This document shows, one piece after another, positions 18,717 through 26,394 of a DNA stretch of 28,827 nucleotides (positions are counted from its first letter, which is position 1; every line of letters begins with the position of its first letter). The stretch covers positions 1 through 28,827 of the forward strand of contig CAYZRS010000060.1 of assembly GCA_964480915.1 (NCBI GenBank), in the 5' to 3' direction. Made by a program: the position numbers and the translations under genes. The notes under the pieces are model-generated. The model made no database searches, was not told the DNA's origin, and saw nothing but the letters and a program-made list of their open reading frames with translations. Origin of the DNA: CAWGCE01 sp964480915. Its GTDB lineage: Bacteria > Planctomycetota > Planctomycetia > Pirellulales > Pirellulaceae.

Positions 18717-19173
18717 CAGATGCCTACTTATGCCAATGTGTCCAAATCAAAATGCGAATGCCCGCGATCCGCCGGTGACGTACATACTCCGCAAGCCACT
18801 TTTATACGCTTTGCGGCTCAGCGCAGGCAACGCAGGCTTTTCAACGTAACGAGGAAGCGGCGAACGCCAGCGGCGCGACGCAGAACGTTCAGACCCTTTT
18901 TCCGGACGCCTTGGCACACCCAAGGCACAAACTGTCTTCACCAGCACCCGTGAACTCGAATCGCCAAATGACCCATCGCCGCCATTAGCGGCCCCACCGC
19001 TGATCCATCAATAGTCCATCGTTCGACGACCGTCGAGCGTCTGCCCGACCATTGGCGAAACGCCACTGGTCCGTTCCTGTCGTCTTGGCAAGCCGCGTGT
19101 CAGATTTCGCCTTGGCCCGTGTTATATGTTTAAGAGCCGGTAAACAACCCCTCAAACAAGAAGACGTCCTGTT
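18717..19173. other. Intergenic region, 457 bases, no clear gene
   Basis: Lies between the divergent FAH gene and the ECF sigma gene and must contain both promoters. No convincing -35/-10 was found; an AT-rich TTATATGTTTAAG at about 19121-19133 is the best core-promoter-like stretch ahead of the sigma gene. A perfect 7-bp hairpin (18908-18914 with 18920-18926) is present but lacks a T-run on the useful side. Minus-strand reading frames here are short and Arg/Ser-rich, and I do not believe they are genes. Confidence 0.5.
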
Positions 19174-19773
19174 GTGAATGAACTGCCAGAAACGCGTGAA
19201 AGCCTGCTTTTGCAGATCCGATCGCAAGATAATCGGGAGGCTTGGGAAGAGTTTGTCGAAATCTACCGTCCCGTGGTTTACGGTGTTGCCATTTCGCGCG
19301 GGCTACAACACGCTGACGCCCTCGACCTTGTGCAAACCGTCTTTGTTTCCGTAGCCAACGCCATCCCTCGCTGGGAAAAGCAAGACAAGCGGACACGGTT
19401 TCGGCATTGGCTCCTGCGCGTCGCCAAGAATGCAACAATCAACGCCGTTACTCGCCGCCCTCCCGACCGGGCGCTTGGCGGAGACAGCATGCTGCCAGAT
19501 ATCGCTAACCAAGTCGAATGGGAGGCACCGAATGAATACGAACTGGACCTCGAATACCAACGCCAACTGTACTTGCGTGCGGCGGAGTTGGTGCGAGCGA
19601 AGGTCACGGAAGACAATTGGCTCGCCTTTGAACTGACGGCGGTCCAAGGCGTCTCCATCCCAGCGGCCGCTCAGGACCTCGGCAAGTCCGTCGGTTCAAT
19701 CTACGCGGCGCGAAGTCGAATCATGAACCAGCTTGCGAGCATCGTTGCACAATTGGAGGAGTCGTTCAGATGA
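19174..19773 (+). CDS. ECF-type RNA polymerase sigma factor
   Basis: A 199-residue sigma-70 family protein with regions 2 and 4 only, as expected for extracytoplasmic-function sigma factors. Region 2 covers about 20-95 (AWEEFVEIYRPVVYGVAISRG, DALDLVQTVFVSVANAI, FRHWLLRVAKNATINAVTRR). Region 4 covers about 130-195 and ends in a helix-turn-helix (SIPAAAQDLGKSVGSIYAARSRI). The linker between them is long and acidic (VEWEAPNEYELDLEYQR). The start is GTG at 19174; no strong ribosome site precedes it. Its TGA overlaps the ATG of the following kinase gene (ATGA), so the two are translationally coupled. Such sigma-kinase pairs are described in planctomycetes as ECF sigma factors associated with Ser/Thr kinases. 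Its regulon is unknown; genes downstream are candidates. Confidence 0.93.
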   Translation: MNELPETRESLLLQIRSQDNREAWEEFVEIYRPVVYGVAISRGLQHADALDLVQTVFVSVANAIPRWEKQDKRTRFRHWLLRVAKNATINAVTRRPPDRALGGDSMLPDIANQVEWEAPNEYELDLEYQRQLYLRAAELVRAKVTEDNWLAFELTAVQGVSIPAAAQDLGKSVGSIYAARSRIMNQLASIVAQLEESFR

Positions 19774-21863
19774 AGCACAACACTTGTGAATCTAATCGAT
19801 TGCTCGCGTTTCTCAACAACGCACTTTCGGATCAAGCAGAGCGCGATCTCAAAGTCCATCTTGACGGTTGCCCGACGTGCGCCGCAGAACTTGAGAAGCT
19901 CGCCGCCGCTCCATTCCGTTGGAATGCGGTCCGATCCCATCTGCGTCCATGCGCGCAGCCAACACCATCGACGTCGTCCGAGAACAACGGCACATTGCCA
20001 TTGGCGATACGGCAAGTCATCGAAATGTTGGATCCCACGGACGACCCTGCCTACTTGGGCCGCATGGGTGGCTATGAAGTGATCGGAGTCGTTGGGAGCG
20101 GAGCCATGGGAGTGGTTCTGAAAGCGGTCGACCACACACTCGACCGCGTGGTTGCATTGAAGGTCATGTACCCCGCTTTGGCCGCTTGCGGAACGGCTCG
20201 GCAGCGGTTTGCACGCGAAGCGAAAGCAGCGGCGGCGATCCTACATCCGAATGTGATTGCGATTCATGGAGTTTCTACAGATCGCGAGCTCCCATACCTT
20301 GTCATGCCCTACATCGCTGGGACGTCGCTCCAACAACGCATGGATCGCCAGGGTCCTTTAGCGCTGACCGAGGCGTTAAGGATTGGGAGCCAAATTGCAG
20401 CAGGACTAGCCGCGGCACACACCCAAGGTGTGATTCATCGCGACATCAAACCGGCCAATGTCATGCTCGACGAAGGCGTTGAGACCGCCCTGATTACCGA
20501 TTTTGGCTTGGCTCGCACCATCGACGACGCAACGATGACAAGAAGTGGTGCAATAACAGGCACCCCTGAATACATGTCGCCCGAACAAGCACGCGGAGAC
20601 GCTATCGACTGCCAGAGCGACATCTTCAGTCTTGGCAGCGTCTTGTACGCGCTTTGCAGCGGCCGACGCCCGTTTAGCGCTAAAACATCATTCGGCGTCC
20701 TGCGAAAGATAACGGATGAAGAACCAACGCCGATTCGAGAAATCAATTCCGATGTCCCAAATTGGCTCTGCGTCCTGATCGAAACCATGCACGCGAAATC
20801 GCCGACACAACGCCCCACTTCGATTCAGGCCCGAGATCAGCTCGAAAATTGCTTGGCACACGTCTATCAGCCCGATCACATTCCGTTACCAAGCGAATTG
20901 ACTCGGACCGCCTCGCGACGTTTATCTCGTTCACTCAAAAAACTTTTGACAGGAGTACTCACGATGTTACTCGGTATCTTGATCGCAATTCTACCTACCG
21001 CAATTCAGCCAGCTGACACGGCACCCGCGCCTGCGATGAAAACAGCGACGACTCCTGCCCACGATGGGAATCCTCAATCGACAGTTTTCAAAACGCTGCA
21101 GCTCGATTTCCCACGGCAGGATCAAAAGGGGACCCTGATTGTCGACATCAACCGCGGGTTCATCGAGGTGACGGGTCACGCACAGCCTAACGTCGTGATT
21201 GAAATCTTGACTCCACCCGGTTTCGAAGAACCTGAAAGGTCCGACTCACAGTTGACGAAGCTCTTTGCACCGAAGTACGACCTGGAGACTGATCGAAAGA
21301 GCAATTCGCTAAAGCTGGACACCTACAACCAAGACTACGCGCTGAATCTTCGAATCAAGGTTCCTCATACGACGGACCTGTCGCTTGACACTTACTACGA
21401 CGGATACCTCAGAGTGAAACATGTCGCGGGAACGATCAGGACACGCAGCCAGAACTGCGACATTCACCTGCTGGACATCGCCGGATCAGCGACCGCCTAC
21501 AGCTACAACGGAAATTTCAAAATACGATTCACAGAAGTCGCGCCGACAGCGAACCTCGATTTTGAAACCTACAACGGTTCGATTGATCTTTCGCTGCCAC
21601 CGGACTTTGCGGCCACGGCCGCAATTTCATCAGGAAGAGGCGAATATCGTTCCGCCTTCAAGATCGATTCGATCGAGGACGACGAACGCCCCGCGGCGAT
21701 CCTCAACAAAGTCAAACAAAACGCCAACGAGTACCGTTTCGGGAAAATCAATGGTGGCGGCATTCCACTGCGAATCGAAAGTCAGAAAGGATTCATCGAC
21801 ATCCGTCAGGCAGAATCGCAAGTGCCTGCAACATCCCGTCCGCGCCGTGCGCAAGCGTACTGA
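19770..21863 (+). CDS. Ser/Thr kinase with anti-sigma zinc finger and extracytoplasmic beta domain
   Basis: A 697-residue single-pass membrane kinase whose ATG overlaps the sigma-factor stop codon. The N-terminus has Cys6 followed by HLDGCPTC (H30, C34, C37), the Cys/His-x3-Cys-x2-Cys pattern of zinc-binding anti-sigma (ZAS) domains, in a helical setting typical of them (LLAFLNNALSDQAERDLKVHL). The kinase domain has GSGAMG (109-114), Lys131, HRDIKPAN (223-230), DFG (244-246) and GTPEYMSPEQARG, all intact. A membrane helix at about 391-411 is followed by a linker and about 250 residues of beta repeats (LDTYYDGYLRVK, FETYNGSIDLSL) like DUF4097 putative adhesins. I infer that the outer domain senses a signal, and that phosphorylation controls release of the sigma factor held by the zinc finger. 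Confidence 0.92.
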   Translation: MKHNTCESNRLLAFLNNALSDQAERDLKVHLDGCPTCAAELEKLAAAPFRWNAVRSHLRPCAQPTPSTSSENNGTLPLAIRQVIEMLDPTDDPAYLGRMGGYEVIGVVGSGAMGVVLKAVDHTLDRVVALKVMYPALAACGTARQRFAREAKAAAAILHPNVIAIHGVSTDRELPYLVMPYIAGTSLQQRMDRQGPLALTEALRIGSQIAAGLAAAHTQGVIHRDIKPANVMLDEGVETALITDFGLARTIDDATMTRSGAITGTPEYMSPEQARGDAIDCQSDIFSLGSVLYALCSGRRPFSAKTSFGVLRKITDEEPTPIREINSDVPNWLCVLIETMHAKSPTQRPTSIQARDQLENCLAHVYQPDHIPLPSELTRTASRRLSRSLKKLLTGVLTMLLGILIAILPTAIQPADTAPAPAMKTATTPAHDGNPQSTVFKTLQLDFPRQDQKGTLIVDINRGFIEVTGHAQPNVVIEILTPPGFEEPERSDSQLTKLFAPKYDLETDRKSNSLKLDTYNQDYALNLRIKVPHTTDLSLDTYYDGYLRVKHVAGTIRTRSQNCDIHLLDIAGSATAYSYNGNFKIRFTEVAPTANLDFETYNGSIDLSLPPDFAATAAISSGRGEYRSAFKIDSIEDDERPAAILNKVKQNANEYRFGKINGGGIPLRIESQKGFIDIRQAESQVPATSRPRRAQAY

Positions 21864-22245
21864 TGCCCATACGAATCATGATCGGGGCCGGTGACTACGG
21901 CATTCGATTCGTCGAACTCCAGCTGGCGTGGCGCCACGTCGTCTTCTTTGACGTTGAATTTACGTTGAAAAACACAAACATGTTGCGCCGCGGGAACATG
22001 AGCCGCTCGGGTAGCCGTGAGTGTTCGCATCACAACAGACGGACGCGTGAAATGTGTGCCATCCAACGTAACTCGAAGCGGACCGACGCTCGATCCTCCT
22101 AAATTGGCAGTTCCTCGTAAGAGTATCGCATCTCTCTCGTCTCATTCATGCAGGCGGTCGACTCGTCGCGTACGAGCAGCACCCTGAAAGGAACTCACCC
22201 CAAGACACGTCGAAACAGCCCCAGGCGAACGACAGGACAACAGCC
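21864..22245. other. Intergenic region, 382 bases, possible repeat-derived segment
   Basis: Lies between the kinase gene and the DUF3179 gene. It contains a perfect 12-base palindrome CGTGGCGCCACG at 21927-21938. A minus-strand frame (22066 to 21806) encodes a protein-like 86-residue stretch containing EFDESNAVVTGPDHDS, but it overlaps the kinase 3' end and has no ribosome site, so I do not call it a gene. The DUF3179 ribosome site (AGGA at 22234-22237) lies at its end. No promoter or terminator could be identified with confidence. Confidence 0.4.
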
Positions 22246-23679
22246 ATGAGCAATCAGACACTCCCCAAGCAGACCGTACTTGCGATGGTTACATTTCTGC
22301 TCGGGCTGACAACGGTTCCCTTGACCTCAAGAAATGTTGCTGCGCAACCACTGCGCTTGTCGCCGGCCGACCATGACCAGCGGACGACGAGCGCCCCAGC
22401 GCCAGCGATCGAACCATTTCTGGACTTGATTGGCGAGCCGCGTGATGCCTTGCGTGCCCTGCAGGTGATCGAGAAAAAACCACATCCCGGCAATGCCGCG
22501 ATGATGCTTGAAGTGCTTCCATACGTACGAAGTGCGCAAGTCAGAGAGCGGGTTGAGCGAATTCTCAGTCAGAATACCGGAGTGCACCGCTCGCGCGACA
22601 CCGATGACTTTTACCAGGCACTTTGGCGAGGCAAGTACACGCCCAATCCACGCTACGCAGAATTCAAGGCCACGCTTTACCGGCAAATTGACCCTCGGTT
22701 TGCTGAGTATTTTCACAATGATCGCAAGTCCACCATCCGCTTGGATGAAGTGCGCTGGGGAGGCGTCGTACGTGACGGCATTCCACCGCTCAACCACCCC
22801 AAGACAGTAACGGCTGAAGAAGCGACTTTTCTGAATGAGACCGATGTGGTGTTTGGAGTCGTTGTTAACGGCGAGGCGCGTGCCTACCCGAAACGCATCC
22901 TCGCTTGGCACGAAATGGTGAAAGACACTGTTGGCGAGACCGCGATCAATGGCGTCTACTGTACGCTTTGCGGCTCGATGATCGTCTACTTCCCCAAAGA
23001 CTCCGCTGGCGTTCACCATGAACTCGGCACCAGCGGATTCCTCTATCGTTCCAATAAGCTGATGTACGACCACGCGACCAAGTCAATGTGGTCCACAATC
23101 GAAGGTACACCAGTGATTGGCCCTCTTGTCGGCAAAGGCATCCAGCTACCAGTCCACCATGTCGTAACCACGGATTGGCAAAGCTGGCAGAAAACCCATC
23201 CCGACACCCGGGTCTTGTCCTTGGAAACAGGGCATCGTCGTGACTACGGAGAGGGCGTCGCCTACCGCAAGTACTTTTCGACCGATCAACTAATGTTCAC
23301 GGTTCCGACTCGAGACCGGCGACTGAGGAACAAGGCCGAAGTGTTCATCGTTCGGCATCAGCAGAATCAGACTCCGCTCGCCATCAGCGCTGACTTCCTG
23401 CAACAGAACCCGGTCTATCAGGACAATTTGGGCGGCCTCGCATTCGTGGTGGCGACCGATTCGAGCGGTGCCAATCGCGCCTACGAATCGAAGGCATATC
23501 GATTTCAGGCCGGAAAGTCGCATAACAAACTTGTCGATGCCTCGAATCGTGTTTGGACGGTGACGGAGGAAGCGCTGGTCGCATCCGATGATAGCGAAAC
23601 GTTGATGCGATTACCCTCACATCGTGCATTCTGGTTTGGTTGGCATGCGGTACACCCGACGACACGACTCGTTCAATAA
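22246..23679 (+). CDS. Secreted DUF3179 domain protein
   Basis: A 477-residue protein with an N-terminal signal peptide (hydrophobic core about 9-26, cleavage probably after NVAAQ). The remainder holds the DUF3179 domain from about 165 onward: WGGVVRDGIPPLNHPKTVTAEEA, VFGVVVNGEARAYPKRILAWHEMV, then the diagnostic YCTLCGSMIVYF with Cys239 and Cys242, and GTSGFLYRSNKLMYDHATKSMW. These match the conserved pattern of the family. Its biochemical role is unknown; the Cys-x2-Cys could bind a metal or be redox active. Residues about 55-160 are a helical stretch specific to this subgroup. The ATG has AGGA eight bases upstream. The thioredoxin-like gene begins 11 bases after its stop codon, so these two are an operon and may act together in the periplasm. 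Confidence 0.92.
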   Translation: MSNQTLPKQTVLAMVTFLLGLTTVPLTSRNVAAQPLRLSPADHDQRTTSAPAPAIEPFLDLIGEPRDALRALQVIEKKPHPGNAAMMLEVLPYVRSAQVRERVERILSQNTGVHRSRDTDDFYQALWRGKYTPNPRYAEFKATLYRQIDPRFAEYFHNDRKSTIRLDEVRWGGVVRDGIPPLNHPKTVTAEEATFLNETDVVFGVVVNGEARAYPKRILAWHEMVKDTVGETAINGVYCTLCGSMIVYFPKDSAGVHHELGTSGFLYRSNKLMYDHATKSMWSTIEGTPVIGPLVGKGIQLPVHHVVTTDWQSWQKTHPDTRVLSLETGHRRDYGEGVAYRKYFSTDQLMFTVPTRDRRLRNKAEVFIVRHQQNQTPLAISADFLQQNPVYQDNLGGLAFVVATDSSGANRAYESKAYRFQAGKSHNKLVDASNRVWTVTEEALVASDDSETLMRLPSHRAFWFGWHAVHPTTRLVQ

Positions 23680-23690
23680 AGGATCCGACG

Positions 23691-24695
23691 ATGAGCAGAA
23701 CGAACCGACGAGTATTACTGGGGCTGACCACGGCGCTGGCTGCAGTCAGCAGCATTGTGCTGGCTCAGTACCCTTCGTCAAACAGCCAGAACGACGATTC
23801 TCAAAGGCAAAGCACAGCGAGGCCATCCCAACCAATCGAAGTCGGCACGGTCCGCTGGCAACGCGATTTCGACGCAGCGCTCGCCGAAAGTGGGCGGACT
23901 CAAAAGCCGGTATTTGTCCTTTTCCAAGAGGTGCCGGGGTGCAAAGGGTGTCGGTCGTTTGGCAAGAACGTCCTTGCCGATCCGTTGCTGGTGGAAGCCA
24001 TCGAGAACGAATTCATCCCGGTACTGGTCTACAACAATCGCGCCGCTGGCCCCGATCACGAATTGCTCAAGCGATACCGCGAACCGGCATGGAACTATCA
24101 GGTGATTCGCTTCCTGGATGAATCGGGCGTCGATATCATCCCACGCAAAGATAAAGTCTGGACTACATCGGCGTTGGCAAGTCGTATGTGTGAAGCACTG
24201 CGCCGGGCAAACCGCACGGTACCAAAGTACCTAACGACTTTGGCCATGAACGACCCTCGGAATACGGCACTCGTCGCCTTTGCAATGTCTTGTTTCTGGA
24301 CGGGCGAGTTCCAGCTCGGAAACATTGACGGCGTGGTTGCAACGGAAGCGGGATGGCTGGATGGACGAGAAGTTACCCTCCTCAAATACAACCCGGAACT
24401 GATTTCGCTGACGCAACTGGCTGAGCGCGCTGCGAACGTTCGATGCGCCCAAAAGATGTACACGCCGGAAAGCACAGCGCTGGGCCGATTGGCGGCCGGC
24501 AAGCTCGACTCGAGCTATCGCATGGCGTCGGCGGGAGACCAGAAACGCCAGCTCCGCAAGTCACCTCAGCTTGCAAACTTGCCAAACCTGAACGAAACGC
24601 AGTTGGCCAGGCTCAACGCGCTCGTTCCCCGCGACCTGAACGCAGCTCTGCAATGGCTGAGCCCAAGCCAGCGTCGTCAACTGGATGGGCAGTAG
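23691..24695 (+). CDS. Secreted thioredoxin-like protein with C-terminal MsrA-like module
   Basis: A 334-residue protein from the ATG at 23691, which has AAAGGA seven bases upstream. Residues 1-26 are a signal peptide (VLLGLTTALAAVSSIVLAQ). Residues about 50-180 form a thioredoxin-like fold with the active site VPGCKGC (Cys84, Cys87). The VPGC motif resembles a family NCBI labels VPGUxxT thioredoxin-like (seleno)protein, where selenocysteine can occupy the first Cys position; here it is a normal TGC codon. Residues about 192-255 read like a shortened methionine sulfoxide reductase A: SCFWTGEFQLGNIDGV, then GWLDGREVTLLKYNPELIS. These keep the Cys, Phe-Trp and first Glu of GCFWxxE (Cys201, Glu206) and the second Glu (Glu227), but the NPTYExV loop is missing. 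A true MsrA-MsrB fusion is the next gene. Confidence 0.88.
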   Translation: MSRTNRRVLLGLTTALAAVSSIVLAQYPSSNSQNDDSQRQSTARPSQPIEVGTVRWQRDFDAALAESGRTQKPVFVLFQEVPGCKGCRSFGKNVLADPLLVEAIENEFIPVLVYNNRAAGPDHELLKRYREPAWNYQVIRFLDESGVDIIPRKDKVWTTSALASRMCEALRRANRTVPKYLTTLAMNDPRNTALVAFAMSCFWTGEFQLGNIDGVVATEAGWLDGREVTLLKYNPELISLTQLAERAANVRCAQKMYTPESTALGRLAAGKLDSSYRMASAGDQKRQLRKSPQLANLPNLNETQLARLNALVPRDLNAALQWLSPSQRRQLDGQ

Positions 24696-24913
24696 CCCCG
24701 TCGGAATGGGTTTCTCGGCGCCTTCAGAGCGACGAGCCTAGGGTTGGTCGGTGGCGCCCAACGTTCGTGCACGTTCCCTTGCTGATCGGTCTATGCAACG
24801 GCCTTTTGCCCAAATCTGAATGAACTTGGGTAATACAACAGGTCGCGGAGCCGTCCCAATAGACAGCGGAATGAAACGCAGACAACAGAATTCGTTTGTA
24901 GAAAGAACTTGCC

Positions 24914-26065
24914 ATGTTACGCAAATACATCGTACCTCTCGCTGTATTCTTCGCCGTTGTGTCCGTGTTGCAATTGCTGACACACAATGACTCGAAACCG
25001 GACAGCCAGATCGTCGCGGTCCAGCAACTGTCTGGAGAATTGGAAACGGCCACGTTTGCTGGCGGTTGTTTTTGGTGCATGGAGCCTCCGTTTGAAAAAC
25101 TGGCTGGAGTCGCGGAAGCCGTTTCGGGATACACCGGCGGACATGTTGAAAACCCAACCTATGAACAAGTGAGTGGCCATGAGACCGGGCACGTAGAAGC
25201 CATACAGGTTCGATTCGATCCGGCGATCATCAGCTACGAAGATTTGCTAGAGACGTTCTGGCGGCAGGTTGACCCGACCGATGACGGCGGGCAGTTTGTG
25301 GATCGTGGCAGTTCCTATGTGTCTGCGATCTTCACACACAACGAGGTGCAGCGTGCTGCCGCGCAGCTTTCGCTTGCCAATTTGGAAGCATCAGGGCGAT
25401 TCGCCAAACCGATTGTGACACCGATTCGTGAGGCCAGCGAGTTCTATCCTGCCGAAGACTACCACCAGGATTACTACAAGAAAAACACGGTCAAGTACAA
25501 GTACTATCGTTACCTCAGCGGCCGCGACAAGTTCCTGGACGAAGCGTGGGGCAGCGATCGCTTGTACCAACCAAAGACGACGGTCACGTCGTCGAAACCG
25601 ACACACGACCGTTTGAAAAGCCAGTTGACCGACCTTCAATATCACGTGACTCAAGAGAATGGAACGGAACCACCATTTCGTAACGAGTTTTGGAACAACA
25701 AAGAACCGGGAATCTATGTCGACATTGTTTCGAATGAACCGCTGTTCAGCTCGATTGACAAATTCGATTCGGGCACCGGCTGGCCATCGTTTTCCAAGCC
25801 TCTTAACTCAGAGCATCTGATTGAGAAAGTTGATCGAAAACTTCTTTTTACAAGGACAGAAGTACGCTCGCGGAAGGCCGACTCGCACTTGGGGCATGTC
25901 TTCGACGACGGTCCCACCGAAACCGGGCGGCGTTACTGCATCAACTCGGCAGCATTGCGTTTCGTGCCGGTGGCGGAACTCGAGAAGCAGGGACTCGAGG
26001 AGTTTCAGTCGCTTTTCGTGGAAATGGATGCTCACCCAGAATCGGAAACCATTGGGCAGCTGTAA
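24914..26065 (+). CDS. msrAB: Membrane-anchored methionine sulfoxide reductase MsrA-MsrB fusion
   Basis: A 383-residue fusion that should reduce both S- and R-methionine sulfoxide in proteins. Residues 5-22 are a hydrophobic signal anchor (YIVPLAVFFAVVSVLQLL), placing the enzyme outside the cytoplasmic membrane. MsrA covers about 45-205: GCFWCMEPPF with catalytic Cys52 and neighbouring Cys55 as probable resolving Cys, NPTYEQV, TGHVEAIQVRFDP and EDYHQDYY. MsrB covers about 235-355: YHVTQENGTEPPF, SGTGWPSFSKPL, DSHLGHVFDDGP and RYCINSAALRF with catalytic Cys342. The MsrB lacks both zinc-binding CxxC pairs, and GTGWPSF has Thr where many bacterial MsrBs have the resolving Cys, so Cys342 is its only cysteine. 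Reduction must come from a partner, plausibly the secreted thioredoxin-like protein encoded just upstream. The gap of 218 bases suggests its own promoter. Confidence 0.95.
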   Translation: MLRKYIVPLAVFFAVVSVLQLLTHNDSKPDSQIVAVQQLSGELETATFAGGCFWCMEPPFEKLAGVAEAVSGYTGGHVENPTYEQVSGHETGHVEAIQVRFDPAIISYEDLLETFWRQVDPTDDGGQFVDRGSSYVSAIFTHNEVQRAAAQLSLANLEASGRFAKPIVTPIREASEFYPAEDYHQDYYKKNTVKYKYYRYLSGRDKFLDEAWGSDRLYQPKTTVTSSKPTHDRLKSQLTDLQYHVTQENGTEPPFRNEFWNNKEPGIYVDIVSNEPLFSSIDKFDSGTGWPSFSKPLNSEHLIEKVDRKLLFTRTEVRSRKADSHLGHVFDDGPTETGRRYCINSAALRFVPVAELEKQGLEEFQSLFVEMDAHPESETIGQL

Positions 26066-26394
26066 CGAGCTGCGGATGCAGCGGCTACGAATGCTCGCAT
26101 TCCTACTCAGGCCGTACCACCAGATCGCCCCATCAGCAGGCGAGAACTGCCGCTGAACGTCTGCCGCGGGCGGCTGGCGAAGGGAACATTGCGAACTCCC
26201 CAATGGCCGTTCTTGGGAACTGCACGAAGCGACGGGGCCCGAGGGGCGACCCATCGCCGGTCTGTCTGTGAGTGCCCATGGCTCATTTAAGTCAAATGTG
26301 CGGCGTCAGTTTTTCTTTCTGACAACCCCCGTAAGGCATCTGCGACATGCGGCGTCTTGATCCGTGGGAACGTTGAACGAAAGGATACGAAATC
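26066..26394. other. Intergenic region upstream of cysH
   Basis: A 329-base gap between msrAB and cysH. It has several short stems (GCTGC/GCAGC at about 26070-26083; GGCGA/TCGCC at about 26248-26261), none followed by a T-run. A 9-base direct repeat TGCGGCGTC occurs at 26299-26307 and 26348-26356. No sulfur-related riboswitch (SAM-I type) could be recognised. The cysH ribosome site is AAGGA at 26381-26385. Confidence 0.4.

Noticed and set aside
18908..18926. Perfect 7-bp hairpin (GCCTTGG/CCAAGGC) as a terminator
   Set aside because: It is upstream of both divergent genes, and the adjacent T-run at 18897-18901 is on the wrong side for either transcript.
23933..23950. Selenocysteine in the thioredoxin-like protein (VPGU-type motif)
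   Set aside because: The codon at the first active-site position is TGC and the frame is continuous; there is no in-frame TGA.
26070..26110. Short stems after msrAB as an intrinsic terminator
   Set aside because: The stems are only 5-6 bp and no T-run follows.
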